Under the pieces are notes generated by a model. That model had not been told where the DNA came from, did no database searches, and worked only from the letters and a program-made list of their open reading frames with translations. 64,000 nucleotides of DNA from Colius striatus (taxonomy: Eukaryota; Chordata; Aves; Coliiformes; Coliidae). The position numbers were made by a program, and so were the translations under genes. The stretch's first letter is position 1; every line of letters starts with the position of its first letter. Shown piece after piece: positions 44,301-55,059 of this stretch. Where the stretch lies: the NCBI RefSeq assembly GCF_028858725.1, contig NC_084790.1, positions 436,501 through 500,500 of the forward strand. The letters are read 5' to 3'.

Positions 44301-45278
44301 GCTGGAGCCTCCCAAGTCCTCTCCATCCCAGCAGCTGCTGGAGCCTGTCCAGGGCTCAGATGCCTGGTCCCTGTCCCCGTCCCAGCTCTGGTCCTGCCAC
44401 ACATCACCAGTCACACAGGGGCTGAGTTTGAGGGTCGTTTGCCCCATGATGGGGGAAGGAGGGCTCAGACCCCTCCCTGGACAGGGGCTGTGTGCCAGGG
44501 GCTTTCCTGGGCAGCTGAAAGGGGCTTTGTGTGGGGCTGGAGCCGGCGCTGCCCGGCAGAGCCATGGGGTGCCCTTGTGCCAGGAATGATCAGGGGGACA
44601 GACACAGCAGCGATGGGCACGGGGCCACCACCAGCCCCAGGGTCATGGCCACAGGCTGCGGCAGGGGAGGGGGGTCTGGGGACACAGGGACATAAGGGAA
44701 AGGTGGTGGCATGGGGGTGGGTGCCCAGAGAGGTGGCTGGGATGAAGCTGGGGCTGTGGTGCTGAGGGCACAGGGATGAGCTCAGGGCAGCTGGCAGCTA
44801 GATGGCAGCCGATGGCTGGCAAAGGCTTCCTGGCCAGGGACAGGGAGTCAGGTCCTGCTGGACCACAGCCACCAGCAGTGCTCAGGGGCAAGCTCTTGCT
44901 GCCACACTCCCCTCTAACCCCCACCAGCTCCTCCTCCTCCTCCCCAGCCCACCGAGCCCATCTCCCCGGTGCCAGGCAGAGGTTTTGCCCCAGAAATGCC
45001 TGATTTGGGGCACTGACTCCCATGGGTGACACTGTCCATCGCCCCCCAGCCCTGCACCATCCCTGGGGCCAGGAGCTGTGCCAGCCCCCGGTGCCAGGGG
45101 AGCCCTGTGCTGGCAGTGAGCAGGGGCTGGGGGTCCCTCACGGCCCCCGTCGCTCCCCAGAGCCGGATCCTCTCCCACGCAGGCGGGATCAAAGCTGCCA
45201 GTGTGGCGGGGAAGCAGAGCTGGGCTCTCCCCCCTCCCCCTCCCCAGCCCCCTCCTAATGAGATAAACGAACTCGGAG

Positions 45279-45313
45279 CAGGCTGGAAGTTTTAATTAGA
45301 AGCTTCCAGCCTG
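45279..45313. repeat. 11-bp inverted repeat around a TTAATTAG core
   Basis: Arms caggctggaag (45279-45289) and cttccagcctg (45303-45313) are perfect reverse complements around ttttaattagaag. AT-rich core inside GC-rich DNA. Confidence 0.85.
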
Positions 45314-45794
45314 GGAGAAGACAAAGGCGAGATGTGGCAGTGCCAGGCAGAAAGTAGGGCAGGAGGAGCCGCTGACCCCGGGCCCGGGGGAGGGCAGTGC
45401 CTGGCGCTGAGCCCACGCTGCCCCCTGCTCCTGCCCCCCTGGGCCACCTCGGAGGGGGCTGCAGGAGCTGGCACAGGCTGCCAGGTGTGTCAGGATAGGG
45501 GGTGGCAGGGGACAGGGGCAGCAGCGCTGGCCCCGCATCAGGGTTGTGCAAGGAGCTGCAGCGAGGATGGTAGGGAAAAGGAGATGGGGGAAAAAGGAGA
45601 GTGTTTGGGAGCAGGGGGGATGCTTTTCTCCTCATTACACACAGGGAGCAGACAGCTCCCCTGGCACAGGGGCCTTTTCCAGGCTGGCTCAGGGGAAAGG
45701 CACCAGCCCAGCCCAGCCCCAGGCGAGGGGGAGGCGAGAGCCAGGCGCCGCAGGGCCCCAGCTCCCCCTCCCCCTGGGGTGGGAAAGGAGGGGA

Positions 45795-45800
45795 TTTATT
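45795..45800 (-). terminator. KIF18B polyadenylation signal
   Basis: Minus-strand AATAAA (plus tttatt) 208 bp past the KIF18B stop. The 3' untranslated region would be about 46007-45780. Confidence 0.75.
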
Positions 45801-46007
45801 AAAAGCATGCTAGTTGTGAGCATCCCCCATCTGTCAGCACCCACCACCCTGCACAGCTCCCAGGGGCTGCGAGGGAGCAGCAGCCATCCATCTGCCACCC
45901 GAAACTCGAGGGCTGTGCCGAGGGGGGGAGCTCCCACGGGGGAAGGGGAAAGGAGGAAGGGTGGCAGTGGGGCTGGGACAGGGGGAGGGAGGCAGATGGA
46001 GGAGCTG

Positions 46008-49000
46008 TCAGCAGAAGAGCTTCATGGGCTGTGTGGGGGGGGCCCCGGCCAGGGCTGGGGTGCTCCTCTTGCTGCCCTTCCCAGGGAGGTGTTCTGGAGT
46101 GGGGGGAAAACCAAACAGAGGAGAGAAGATGAGGCAGCCCCTGGGTGAAGGCAGTGAGCACAGGTCCCCTCCCCAGGGACAGCCCAGCTCCTCTCCCCTT
46201 CCTACCCCGCTCCCCCGAGCCTGGGAGCAGCAGACCCCCAACAGCACCCTTCCCCAGCCCCAAACCTCCCCCTCGCCCGTGTTGTCCCTGCCCTGGCCCC
46301 AGGACTCACCGGGGATGCGCGACGGCCGCGGCCTCCTGCGGCTGCTGCTGCTGGGCAGCACGGGGGCAGACGCCCTGCCAGGCACAGAGGGGCTGTTTGC
46401 AACCCCCCACAGCTCGGGGCTCGAGCCCCAGGGTGTGGGGAGCGGGGGGCTGGGGGCTGTCTCACCTCTCCACTCGCCGGCGCTTGGAAACCGGTGCCTG
46501 CGAGGCCAGGGGCAGCCCATCAGCTCTGTGCCAAGGAAGAGAGGGTTAGTGCCAGGGAGGCATTGCCAAGGAAGGGAGGGTTAATGCCAGGGAGGCGTGG
46601 GGGACCTGCCCAGCTTGGGAGGGGATAAAAACACACAAAACATGAGTCAACCAGAGCCAAACGCTGAGAGGTGGGAGCAGGAGGCAGCAGCCAGCCCCTG
46701 CCCCCTGCTCCCGAGAGCTGGGCTGTTCCCCTGGGCACCACTTGCCGCAGTTCCCCCACGGGAAGGGTTTCCCAGAGCTGCAGCAGATGGGGAGAGCTGA
46801 GGGTGTGCTGCCTCACCCCACAGCGGGCACAGCTCTGGGGCTGGTGGTCACACAAGCTGCAGCAGCTCTGTAGAAGCCAGAGCACTAGTCAGGCACCAGC
46901 AATGAAAACCTCCACACAACCCACCCTGACCTGACCTCCCTCCAGTGCCTCAGGAGGAGCTGATGCCCCAGTCAGCACCTGGGGCTCCAGAACCATCTGG
47001 AAGATGCTCCCCCACGCCCAAAGGGAAAAGGAGTTGAGCAGATTGTCTTGGAATGCATTTTATATCTGCAAGTGATCCACAAGCAGCTGTGCCCGTCCGC
47101 AGGCTCCTCCTCACACAGCCACAGTCACCCCCAAAGGATCCACCACGGGGGCAGGGTCCCCACGCCCCCGGGTACCCCAAAGCCGCAGGTAACCCCCCAG
47201 GCAGCACTCACTTGGTCAGGAGGGGGCTGTGGGGGCGGTCGCAGGCCGGGGGCTGCGCAGAGGAGCCGCCGTCCGCACACACCTCGAATGTGGCGTTGAG
47301 GTCCTGGACGGGGCCGCAGCGGTTCTGGGCCGGCAGCGGGGCCAGAGGCACGCGGCCCTTGACCACAGTCAGCGGGCACATCTTGGGGGTGCAGCAGCGG
47401 GGCGCTGGGGAGGCGAAGGGGGGCTGTGCTGCTCCCGTGGGAGCGGGGCTGCCCCGGCCCGGCGCTGCCTCGGGACCCCCGGCTGCTCCCCCACACCTCT
47501 GCAGCTGCTTCTGCGCCCCGAGGCCTCGGGCAGAGGGGCTCAGCTCAGCCTTCCTCCTCTTCCTCTTCAGGCTGGCAGCCACTGGCGTGGGGCTGGGGAG
47601 CGGAGCGAGGGGCTGCAGGGGGGCGCTGGGCACAGCCAGGGATGCTTTGGCTAAAGCAGGGCAGAAGAAACAGCGTCAGGTCCCTGCCTGCAGCCCCCAG
47701 GCACCCCCAAACCCTCCGGTTCCCCAGGGGAGGTTGAGGCTGGAGCTGAGGCAGAACTGTTTCCCTGAGAGGGGTGTCAGCCCCGTGCCAGGCTGCCCAG
47801 GGAGCTGGGGGGAAGGATCTGCCCTGGAAGGATCCCAGAGCCATGGGGCTGAGGTGCTGAGGGCTGTGGGTCAGCGCTGGGCTACTGGCCACACTGCAGA
47901 GTGCGGCTGGAGCTGATCCGGCCAACCCGCTGGGCACCACGTCAGGAAAGCCTCACACCCCCTGCCCCGTGCCCAGGGCTGGCAGCTGCCTCCCACCACC
48001 TCCAGCTCTCCTCCTCCCCAGAGCAGCGGCTGGGCTGCCCCAGAGCAGAGTCCTCACCCGCAGAGCCCCGCGGCAGCCCCGGCACCGGGCTGGCACCGGC
48101 CTCCCTCTGCACCCGGCGCTCCAGCTCCCCGAATTCAGCCACCAGCTCGGGCGTGAGGAGGTTGGCAGCCCTCAGGAGGGAATACTGCTTCTGGGCAACC
48201 TTCAGGATGGCAGTCACAAGCCTGGGACAGAGAGAAGGACTCAGGAGCCAGTCAGATCAGCCTGCACCAGTGTCACCAGTTCCAGCGGCTCAGCAGCCCC
48301 AGCAGAACCTCACAGTCACCTCCTTGGGGGGCAGAACCTGCTGACAGAGTTTTTTTGGGGAAAAAAAAGAGGCCAACTTGGAAGCTGTGAGCTGTCTGAG
48401 CTGTAAAGCTCTTCCTGGAGAACTCAAGCTGTGTGTTCACAGGGGACCAAAGGGTTTCTGCCAGGCACTGGCCGCCTGGCAGCTGAGTCAGCAGCAGGCA
48501 GAGACTCCGGAGGCTGGTGCCCCCCAGGCCCTCCACAGAGGGTGCAGGCTCCAACCAGCACCAAACCCCACGGGCTCTGCGACACAGGGACACGGAGCTC
48601 TCCTTGTGCCCCTCTCCCCACCTCACCTGGGCAGCCCCGTGGGGCTGGAGCTGAGGGGACTCTGTGGTGGGTTCTGGGCCTCCCGGGCAGCGTCCTCGTA
48701 GGCGCGGAGCTTGGCCCGGAGATCCGCCACCTGCCAGGGACAGCATCTGCTGCTCAGACACTTCCCAGCCCCAGGGGCATCGGGCCCGTGTCACACATTA
48801 ACAGCACTGCTTTGCTTGGAAAAGCCCTTTCAGCTCCTGGAGTCCCAGCGCTGCCCTCACCCTGCCCAGCTCAGCACTGAGCCCTGGCCCTCAGCACCTC
48901 AGCCCCACGGCTGTGGGATCCCTGCAGGGCTGGGCACTCCCCCAGCTCCCTGGGCAGCCTGGCACAGGGGCTCACACCCGTCTCAGGGAAGAAGCTCTTC

Positions 49001-52000
49001 CTGGTATCCAATGTGTCTGAGCAAATCACAGCTGAAGACAGAGCCCTCCCCTCCCCACCAGCATCTCACCTCTGCTTTCAGCTGCTCACAGATCATGGGG
49101 TATTTACTGATGTGGTAGTCGAAGCTGAGCACGTTGCTCTTCAGCTGCAGAGAGAGGAAACACAGATTAAAGCAGCAGCAGGGCAGCACATAACCCCCTC
49201 CCAAAAGCATTGCAGCCTCCTGTCAGGGAGTGTCAGAGAGTGCTCCTGTATCCTCAGCCTCCTCTTCTCCAGGCTCAACACCCCCATTCCCTCAGCCCCA
49301 GAACCCTTGTGCTCCAGCCCCTTCCCCAGCTCTGGCTACGCTCCAGCCTTTCAGGATGTGTGCCCTGAGCACATCCCCAGGGCTGGAAAGCTCCGGCTGC
49401 AGAAGGGAAGCCCCCACTCCTCTGCCCCCACCACGCACCAGGCTCCCTCCCAGCAGCTCCCGGAGGCCCAGGCGGCCGCGGCCCCGCAGCCCCTCACCGA
49501 CAGTCTGATGTCCTTGGCCCGGCTGGCGTATCTGAGGGTGTTGTAGGTGTCGTCGCGCGCGGGCGCCGCGGGGCTGACGGCAGCGATCATGACGGTGCGG
49601 CAGTTCCCGCCGATGGAGTCCTTCAGCAGCCGCGTCAGCTTGCTGTCCCGGTACGGGACGTGGCTCTTCCTGCCCTGTGCCGAGACACGAGGCTGCTGAG
49701 GCCCCGGCCCCGGGGCGCTGGCGGCGAGGCTCCGGGGCCGGCGCGGCCGTACCTTGGCGTCGGCCAGCGCGTTGATGACGTTGACGAGGGCCAGCAGCGA
49801 GCGGTTGATGTTGGCTCCCTCCCGCAGCCGCTCGCCCTTGGCCTGCGTGGCCGACGCTCGCTCCGAGCCCGCCAGGTCGATCAGACTCATCTTGGCCACC
49901 TGCAGCTCCCGCGTGAGGCCCCCGACGCGGTCCTGCTGCCTCACGTGGATCTGCGGGGACAGACGGGCTGGGCTGCGGCCCGAGAGCTGCGGGAGCGCTT
50001 CCCCCACCGCCCTGTGACCCCGCAGCCCTCCCCAGGCAGCTCCTGCGGGGCCAGGAGGTGCCCCATTGCTGCTGGGGCCAGTCCAGTCCCACGGCCCTGG
50101 CAGCCCAGCGGTGCCCGCCGGGAGGGCACAGCTCAGGGATTCACAGCAGGAATCCAGCACTCACCCAGGCCAGCTGGGAAAGTATCCAGACACCCCCACT
50201 TGCCCCCTGCAAGCAGCAACGGGCACGGCACCAGGTCCAGACTGAAATTACAGGCAGTCTCCCCAGGTGGCCGTGACAGCCCTGCTAATTTGGGGAAGGG
50301 CCTGGCTGGAATTGCAATCCACTGGCAGGTTCATGTGGAGAGTAACAAGAAACAGGGAACAAAGCTACAGAGCCCCCAGGGAGCCTCATCCCTGGCACAG
50401 GGATGAAACCGAGCAGACGTGAGGGCACAGACAGAGGCTGGTGCTGACTGACCCCCTTCCTCTGGGTCGGGATGTAGGTGCAGCTCCCACACGGTCAGTC
50501 AATGAGTCACAGAACCCCAGAGTGCTGGGGGCTGCCAGGGCCCTGCAGAGCTGCTCCAGCCCCTGCTCCAGCAGCTTCCCCTGGCTCAGGGGGCACAGGA
50601 ACGTGTCCAGGTGGGGTTGGAAACCTCCGGAGAAGGAGCCTCCACACCCTCCCTGGGCAGCCTGGGCCAGGGCTCCCTCAGCTCACACCAAGGGAGCTTC
50701 TCTCTGGCGGGTTTCAATCAGGTCCGTCCGCCCGTTGCAGCCGCAGGCGGCAGCCGCCGCAGTCCCCAACAGGGTCCGACCGCGCCGACACCCGCCCCCC
50801 CACTCCTGCCCCCCCACCGGCCCAAGCTCCGGCCGCCGCTCCCCGGCCGGGGGGCTTCACCCCGAGCCCCCTCCCGCCGCTCCCCGCCCGGCTCCCGCTG
50901 CGGGGCTCCAGCAGCTCCGGCGCCGCCACAACACCCGGCACAGCCCGGGGCTCACACCGGCACCGACCTCGCCTCTCCCCGCCCCCAGACCCGCCCACAC
51001 CCGCTGGCACCAGTCCCCAGGTAGCTCTCAGTCTCCAAGCCCCCGGCAGCAGCTCCCTGCGGGCACAGAGCGGAGCTGCTCCAGCACAGGACCCCGGCAG
51101 CACAGCAGCGAGGTGGGGGGCAGTGGCAGAGACCCCCCCAGCAGCAGCCCCAGGCACGGGGGCACCCGCAGCACCAGCTTCATGCCCTTCAGCTCTGCTC
51201 AGAAATTCCTCCTCATGTTCCAGTGGCACTTCCCATGTTCCAGCCTGTGCCCGTTACCCCTTGTCCCAGCACTGGCCACCACACAAGGAACACTGGCCCC
51301 ATCCTCTCCACACCCACCTTTAGGGGGTCGATCAGCATTGCTGAGGTCCCCCCTCAGCCTTCTCTCCAGGCTGAACAGCCCCAGGGCCCACTCTCTTTCC
51401 TCCTCACACAGACATTCCAGCCCCCTCAGCATCTTGGTGGCCCTGTGCTGGCCTCTCTCCAGCAGCTCCCAAGAGTCAAAAGCACCAAGTGAAATTGCAG
51501 CCCTCAGGAGAGGTGACACCCAGGTGGGAGTATGGGGCTGAGCAGGAGACAGGGCCACCAGCATGACCAGTAGCTGCCGTCCCACTGCGGCACAGGCTGG
51601 TGGCTCACCCACTATGTGTGTCTTTGGAGCCACAGCCACTCTGACTTTCCCTGTGGCACTCCAGGAGCAGCACAGGAACCTCACAGTGCTGCTCCTGGCA
51701 CAGCCTTGCTCCCTCTGTCCGTTTCTGGCAGAGCCCACAGCCGCCAGCCCTCACCTGGCAGATGGCGTGGGAGCGGGAGGAGCTGGCGTTGGCGTCCGTC
51801 GGGTGCTGCGTCCGGTTCTTGTTGCCGTTGGCCAACATCTCCAGGAGCTGCTCTGCTGATGTGGGCTGGGAGGGGATGGGGAGAGGGCTGGCATCAGCCT
51901 GTGGCATCAGCGTGCCCCAGACACCAGCACCAAAAACACCCAGCGCTGAGCAGCCCCAGCAGCTCGGGCCAAGGCATCAGCACAGACCTCGCTTGCTGCC

Positions 52001-54389
52001 AGCCAGGAGCCTTGTGCCCTCACCCTCCCCCTGCTGCATCCCCCAGGGTAGGTGCAGCCCTGCCTGGGTCTTGTGCCCCTTTTTGACACTTACCTGATGG
52101 AAGGAGAGCCCCTGAACCACGACTCCTTTCTCAGGATCCTCCCAGATGGCCAGAGGGCCCTTGGGCTCCAGGAGGTCATGAATCTGCTCGTTGTAGACCT
52201 GGAGTGAGGAATTAGACTTGAGGCTGAGGTTTGTCTCCCCAGTAGCAAGTGGGAAGAGGAGCTTCATAGCCTGTGGTCAGGCACAGCACGGTGGGTGTGT
52301 GTGTCCCACCGCCACTGCCGGGACCACGTCACACCGAGCAGCTGACGGTGTGGAGGACAGCTTGGGAGGGCTCTGCTCGAGCCCCTTCACCCAGGAAACC
52401 CCCACAGATCACAGCAAGGAAGAGAAAATTCCCTCACTCCAGATGGGAGAAACCCAAGTGGGTGGGTGAGGCTGCTGCCTCCGGGTCAGCCCCAAGCCTT
52501 AGCACTGGTGTCCCGCATCCCCTCCTGGCCCCCCTGTACCTCCTGGTAGGAGACCAGCACCTCGCAGCTCTTCTCCTCCCTCCTGGCCTCAATCCTGCTG
52601 TAGAGCTCGGCCATGGTGCGGTACATGATGCCGGGGCTGCTCTCAGAGCCCAGCATGGTGTGGGTTTTCCCCGCGCCCGTCGCGCCGTAGGCAAACACTG
52701 CGGGGAGAGGGAGGGCGGGTGGGCAGCAGGAGCGCTTCATTAGCGGGAGCAGCCGCTCTCCTGAGGAGCTCTGCAGCAGGCCCCCCGCGGGAGGTCACCC
52801 GCTGACGAGGGAGAGCTCGTTACCCTCCATGCCAGCCATGCTGGCCTTCAGTGCCACTTCTTCCCTCGTTTCAGCCTCTCTGGTTCAGGAGCAGGAGAGC
52901 GGGTCCCTCAACCATCACCTGCTCTGATGCTCAAGTCACCCCAAACCCTCCCTTTGACACACTGAGCAGCCCCATTCCCTCATCTCTCATCAGAAGGTGT
53001 TTCTTCTTCCAGACCTTGTAATTTATCTAATTTCCCTCCCCCTCCATCTTTCAGCACCCTCTCTGAAGCATCACCAGAGCAGGACACGCTAATCCAGCAA
53101 GCCTCAGCCCTCCTCCCCATTATCGGCGCGAGCATCTCATTTGCAGCTCCTGGAGTTATTTTATGCAGATAGAGACAGGAGCCGTGCTGCCAGGTGGGCA
53201 CGGTGACAGCGGCAGCGGCTGGCAGAGCCCGCCAGAGAGCCAGGAATAGCATCCCCGGGGCCCGGCCCAGCCCCTGATTAGACAGGAGAGCGGCCGGCGC
53301 GGCGCCTGCCGAGCGCAAGTGATGTGCTCGTTAAGGCTCTGGGCTGCTGACAGCCTGTGAACAGCACGGGCCCTGCGCTGGGCAGCCTTCACACACAGCC
53401 AGGAGCTCTCAAGCACAGCTTTGTGGAGACAGGAGACACTCAGGAGGGGCCCCAGCAACCCCCAAAGCAGCCTGAGACGCATCTGCCCCACCCCAGATCC
53501 TCCCCGAGGCTCAGCGTCCTCCCAAAGCTCTGCTCGTCACAGCCACCCAGGCTGGGAAGCAACAGCAGAATCAGGGTGCTTTGTGCACCACGGATCACAC
53601 AATCCCAGAGTGCTGGAGGCTGGAAGGGCCCTACAGGAGTTGGATGTGGCACTTGCATCAGAGCAAGAAATGTCAGACAATCTTTAAGGTCTCTTCCTGC
53701 CCAAACGGCCCCGTGACTCTATAAGGGCACTTTGTTTCACTCCCTCTCGTTTACACCTGCTGAGATCAGACAACATTCCCATCTCAGGATCATCCTGATC
53801 GCACTTGTAATCACAGAATCCTTTGGGGTGGAAAAGCCATTTAAGCTCCTGCAGTCCCAGCCCAGCACTGAGCCCTGGCCCTCAGCAGCTCAGCTCTGTG
53901 ACTTTGGGATCCCTGCAGGGCTGGGCACTGCCCCAGCTCCCTGGGCAGCCTGGCACAGGGCTCACACCCCTCTCAGGGAAACAGCTCTGCCTCAGCTCCA
54001 GCCTCAACCTGCCCTGGGGCACCTCGAGGCCGTTTCCACCCCGGGAGCAGCTGGAGCAGGGAGGGTAGCGGGCTCTTACCGGAGCAGTTGTAGCCGCCGA
54101 GGACGCTGTCCAGCAGCCCGCGGGTGGTGTGCTGGAACACCTCCTCCTGCGACGCCCCCTCCCCGAAAACGCGGTCAAAGACAAAGGTCTGGTCCTTGCC
54201 CTGCTGCCTGAGCCCGCGGGCGGGCGCCGCGCCGCCGGGGGTCCCGGGGGCCTCGTCGGGGTTGAAGATGAGGATGTGCTGGTCCAGCACGTGCAGGGTG
54301 CGGGGGCCCTCGCGCTCGCAGGGGGCCGGGGGCCGCACGCGCACCACCACGGACACGGCGCCGTCCTCGGGAGGGGGGTCCCGCGCCAT
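46008..54389 (-). CDS. KIF18B: Kinesin-8 motor KIF18B
   Basis: Plus-end kinesin that limits astral microtubule growth in mitosis with EB1 and MCAK. Thirteen coding exons join in frame to 683 residues: 54389-54080, 52697-52540, 52198-52094, 51865-51755, 49950-49753, 49674-49498, 49144-49070, 48730-48627, 48221-48058, 47650-47212, 46525-46466, 46374-46310, 46093-46008. Motor domain about 10-350: P-loop GATGAGKT (108-115), switch I SSRSH (220-224), switch II DLAGSE (253-258), neck LRLSLKSNV. A second conserved block [16 protein letters not shown] follows. Basic clusters LKRKRRK and SKRRRVE suit nuclear import. The tail carries SRIP (652-655), an exact SxIP EB-binding motif. Shorter than human (833-852) because the disordered part after the neck is reduced. 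An in-frame upstream ATG at 54937 may add a short N-terminal exon. Confidence 0.96.
47722..47892 (+). mobile_element. CR1 3' fragment in KIF18B intron
   Basis: Sense copy with the gaggcagaactgtttccctg, gccaggctgcccagggagct and gctgaggtgctgagggctgt blocks. 5'-truncated. Confidence 0.85.
48800..48998 (-). mobile_element. CR1 3' fragment in KIF18B intron
   Basis: Antisense copy: the gccctttcagctcctggag, ctgtgggatccctgcagggc and cccagctccctgggcagcct blocks. Same subfamily as the 47.7 kb copy but opposite orientation, about 900 bp away. Confidence 0.85.
49225..49345 (-). mobile_element. CR1 remnant in KIF18B intron
   Basis: Short antisense piece: a ctcagcctcctcttctccag block, then ctcaacacccccattccctc. 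It abuts the KIF18B exon region at 49498. Confidence 0.65.
50503..50700 (-). mobile_element. CR1 3' end, first half of a split copy
   Basis: Antisense CR1: cacagaaccccagagtgctg, gggcacaggaacgtgtccag, then ctccacaccctccctgggca up to gggctccctcagctcacacc. Matches the 34.6 kb copy up to the same consensus point, then breaks off. Confidence 0.85.
50701..51185. other. GC-rich segment inside a split CR1
   Basis: About 485 bp of very GC-rich, CpG-bearing DNA between two CR1 halves in the KIF18B intron. No coding match. Either an insertion into an older CR1 or unrelated DNA between two insertions; the CR1 blocks on each side correspond to nearly adjacent consensus positions, which favours the first. 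Confidence 0.5.
51186..51545 (-). mobile_element. CR1, second half of the split copy
   Basis: Antisense CR1 continuing 5'-ward: agaaattcctcctcatgttc, a gttaccccttgtcccagcac block, ccctcagccttctctccagg, then agcatcttggtggccctgtg. Confidence 0.85.
53590..53720 (-). mobile_element. CR1-like tail remnant in KIF18B intron 1
   Basis: Antisense tail acacaatcccagagtgctgg then ggctggaagggccctacagg. The rest is decayed. Confidence 0.6.
53808..54030 (-). mobile_element. CR1 3' fragment in KIF18B intron 1
   Basis: Antisense copy: cacagaatcctttggggtgg, gactttgggatccctgcagg, then cagctctgcctcagctccag. Ends about 50 bp before the first large coding exon's donor at 54080. Confidence 0.85.
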
Positions 54390-54714
54390 GGCGGCGGCGG
54401 CACGCGGCTCCGGGCTCGAACGTGCCGGGGCGCTCACGCAGCCTGAGGAGGACCCGCACGGCTCAGCCGGGGGAGGCGAGGCGCTGGCGGGAGCGCCCGA
54501 GGCTGCGCAAAGCCCCGCACGCCCTCCGCTCCGCTCCCGGAGCCGCCCTGTGGCCCCTCCGCCCCGAGCCCTCTCCAGGACCCCCGGCAGCCCCCTCCCG
54601 CACCCCTACAGTGGCTCCCGCGCCGCTTCCGTCCCCGGCGAGCCCTGTCCCGCCCGCCCCTCACATCACAGGCTCCCCAGCCCGGTACCAGCCCCCGGCC
54701 CGCCCCGGTTACCG

Positions 54715-54890
54715 GCCCCGCTGCCCCCTCCCCGCCCCGCTGCCCCCTCCCCGCCCCGCTGCCCCCGTGTCTGGTGCCCCCTCCCCAGCCCAGCCCAGCC
54801 CAGCCCAGCCCAGCCCAGCCCGGTGCCCGCGCCCGTGCCCGTGCCCGTGCCCGTGCCCGTGCCCGTGCCCGCTCCCGTGCCCGCCCCGGT
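54715..54890. repeat. GC-rich simple repeats upstream of the KIF18B start
   Basis: Three arrays in a row: about 3 copies of a ctgccccctccccgcccc unit, then (cccag)n at 54784-54822, then (cccgtg)n at 54829-54870 with decayed copies after. G-rich on the minus strand. They lie in the proposed KIF18B first intron. Confidence 0.9.
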
Positions 54891-54927
54891 GCCCCCGCCG
54901 GGCCGCTCGCGGCGCCCAACGCCTCAC

Positions 54928-54937
54928 CCGCCGCCAT
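54928..54937 (-). other. Possible short first coding exon of KIF18B
   Basis: ATGGCGGCGG followed by a donor GTGAGG. Spliced to the acceptor CCTCCTCAG|GCTGCG at 54442, the frame continues without a stop into the main start codon at 54389 and would add roughly 22 residues (MAAGCVSAPARSSPEP...). Whether this or the internal ATG is used cannot be told; if untranslated it is 5' leader. Confidence 0.4.
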
Positions 54938-54941
54938 CCGT

Positions 54942-55010
54942 TTCAAACGCCGCTCAGGCCCCGCCCTCTCTCCTGATTGGCCGCCGCGCGCCGGTCTCCG
55001 CTCCCATTGG
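54942..55010 (-). promoter_or_regulatory. KIF18B cell-cycle promoter (CHR plus two CCAAT boxes)
   Basis: On the minus strand, reading toward the gene: CCAAT at 55010-55006, CCAAT at 54980-54976 (30 bp apart), a GC box, then GTTTGAAAC containing a CHR core TTTGAA at 54947-54942. Paired NF-Y sites upstream of a CHR are the established arrangement in DREAM/B-MYB-FOXM1 target promoters that peak in G2/M, fitting a mitotic kinesin. No TATA box. Confidence 0.75.
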
Positions 55011-55059
55011 CTGCGCGGCCCGCGGAGCCCCCGCGGCCGGTCCGGGGCTGGGGGGACCG

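Larger units (their letters stand above)
43846..45794. other. FAM187A-KIF18B interval, no gene recognised
   Basis: Two kilobases between convergent FAM187A and KIF18B. Mammals carry GFAP here. Frames on both strands were read for intermediate-filament signatures (a LNDRFASYI-type helix start, an EIATYRKLLEGE-type helix end) and none was found. The interval holds a CA/GCACAC repeat (44110-44150), three phased TAATTAA sites (44257-44297) and an inverted repeat at 45279-45313. Confidence 0.6.

Noticed and set aside
43846-45794. Hidden or decayed GFAP exons
   Set aside because: Read in all frames for filament helix-start and helix-end signatures; none seen. Decayed remnants below visual recognition cannot be excluded.
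51024-51183. Signal-peptide-like minus-strand frame in the GC-rich insert of the KIF18B intron
   Set aside because: Leu/Pro/Gly-rich by composition, without known domains or conserved borders.
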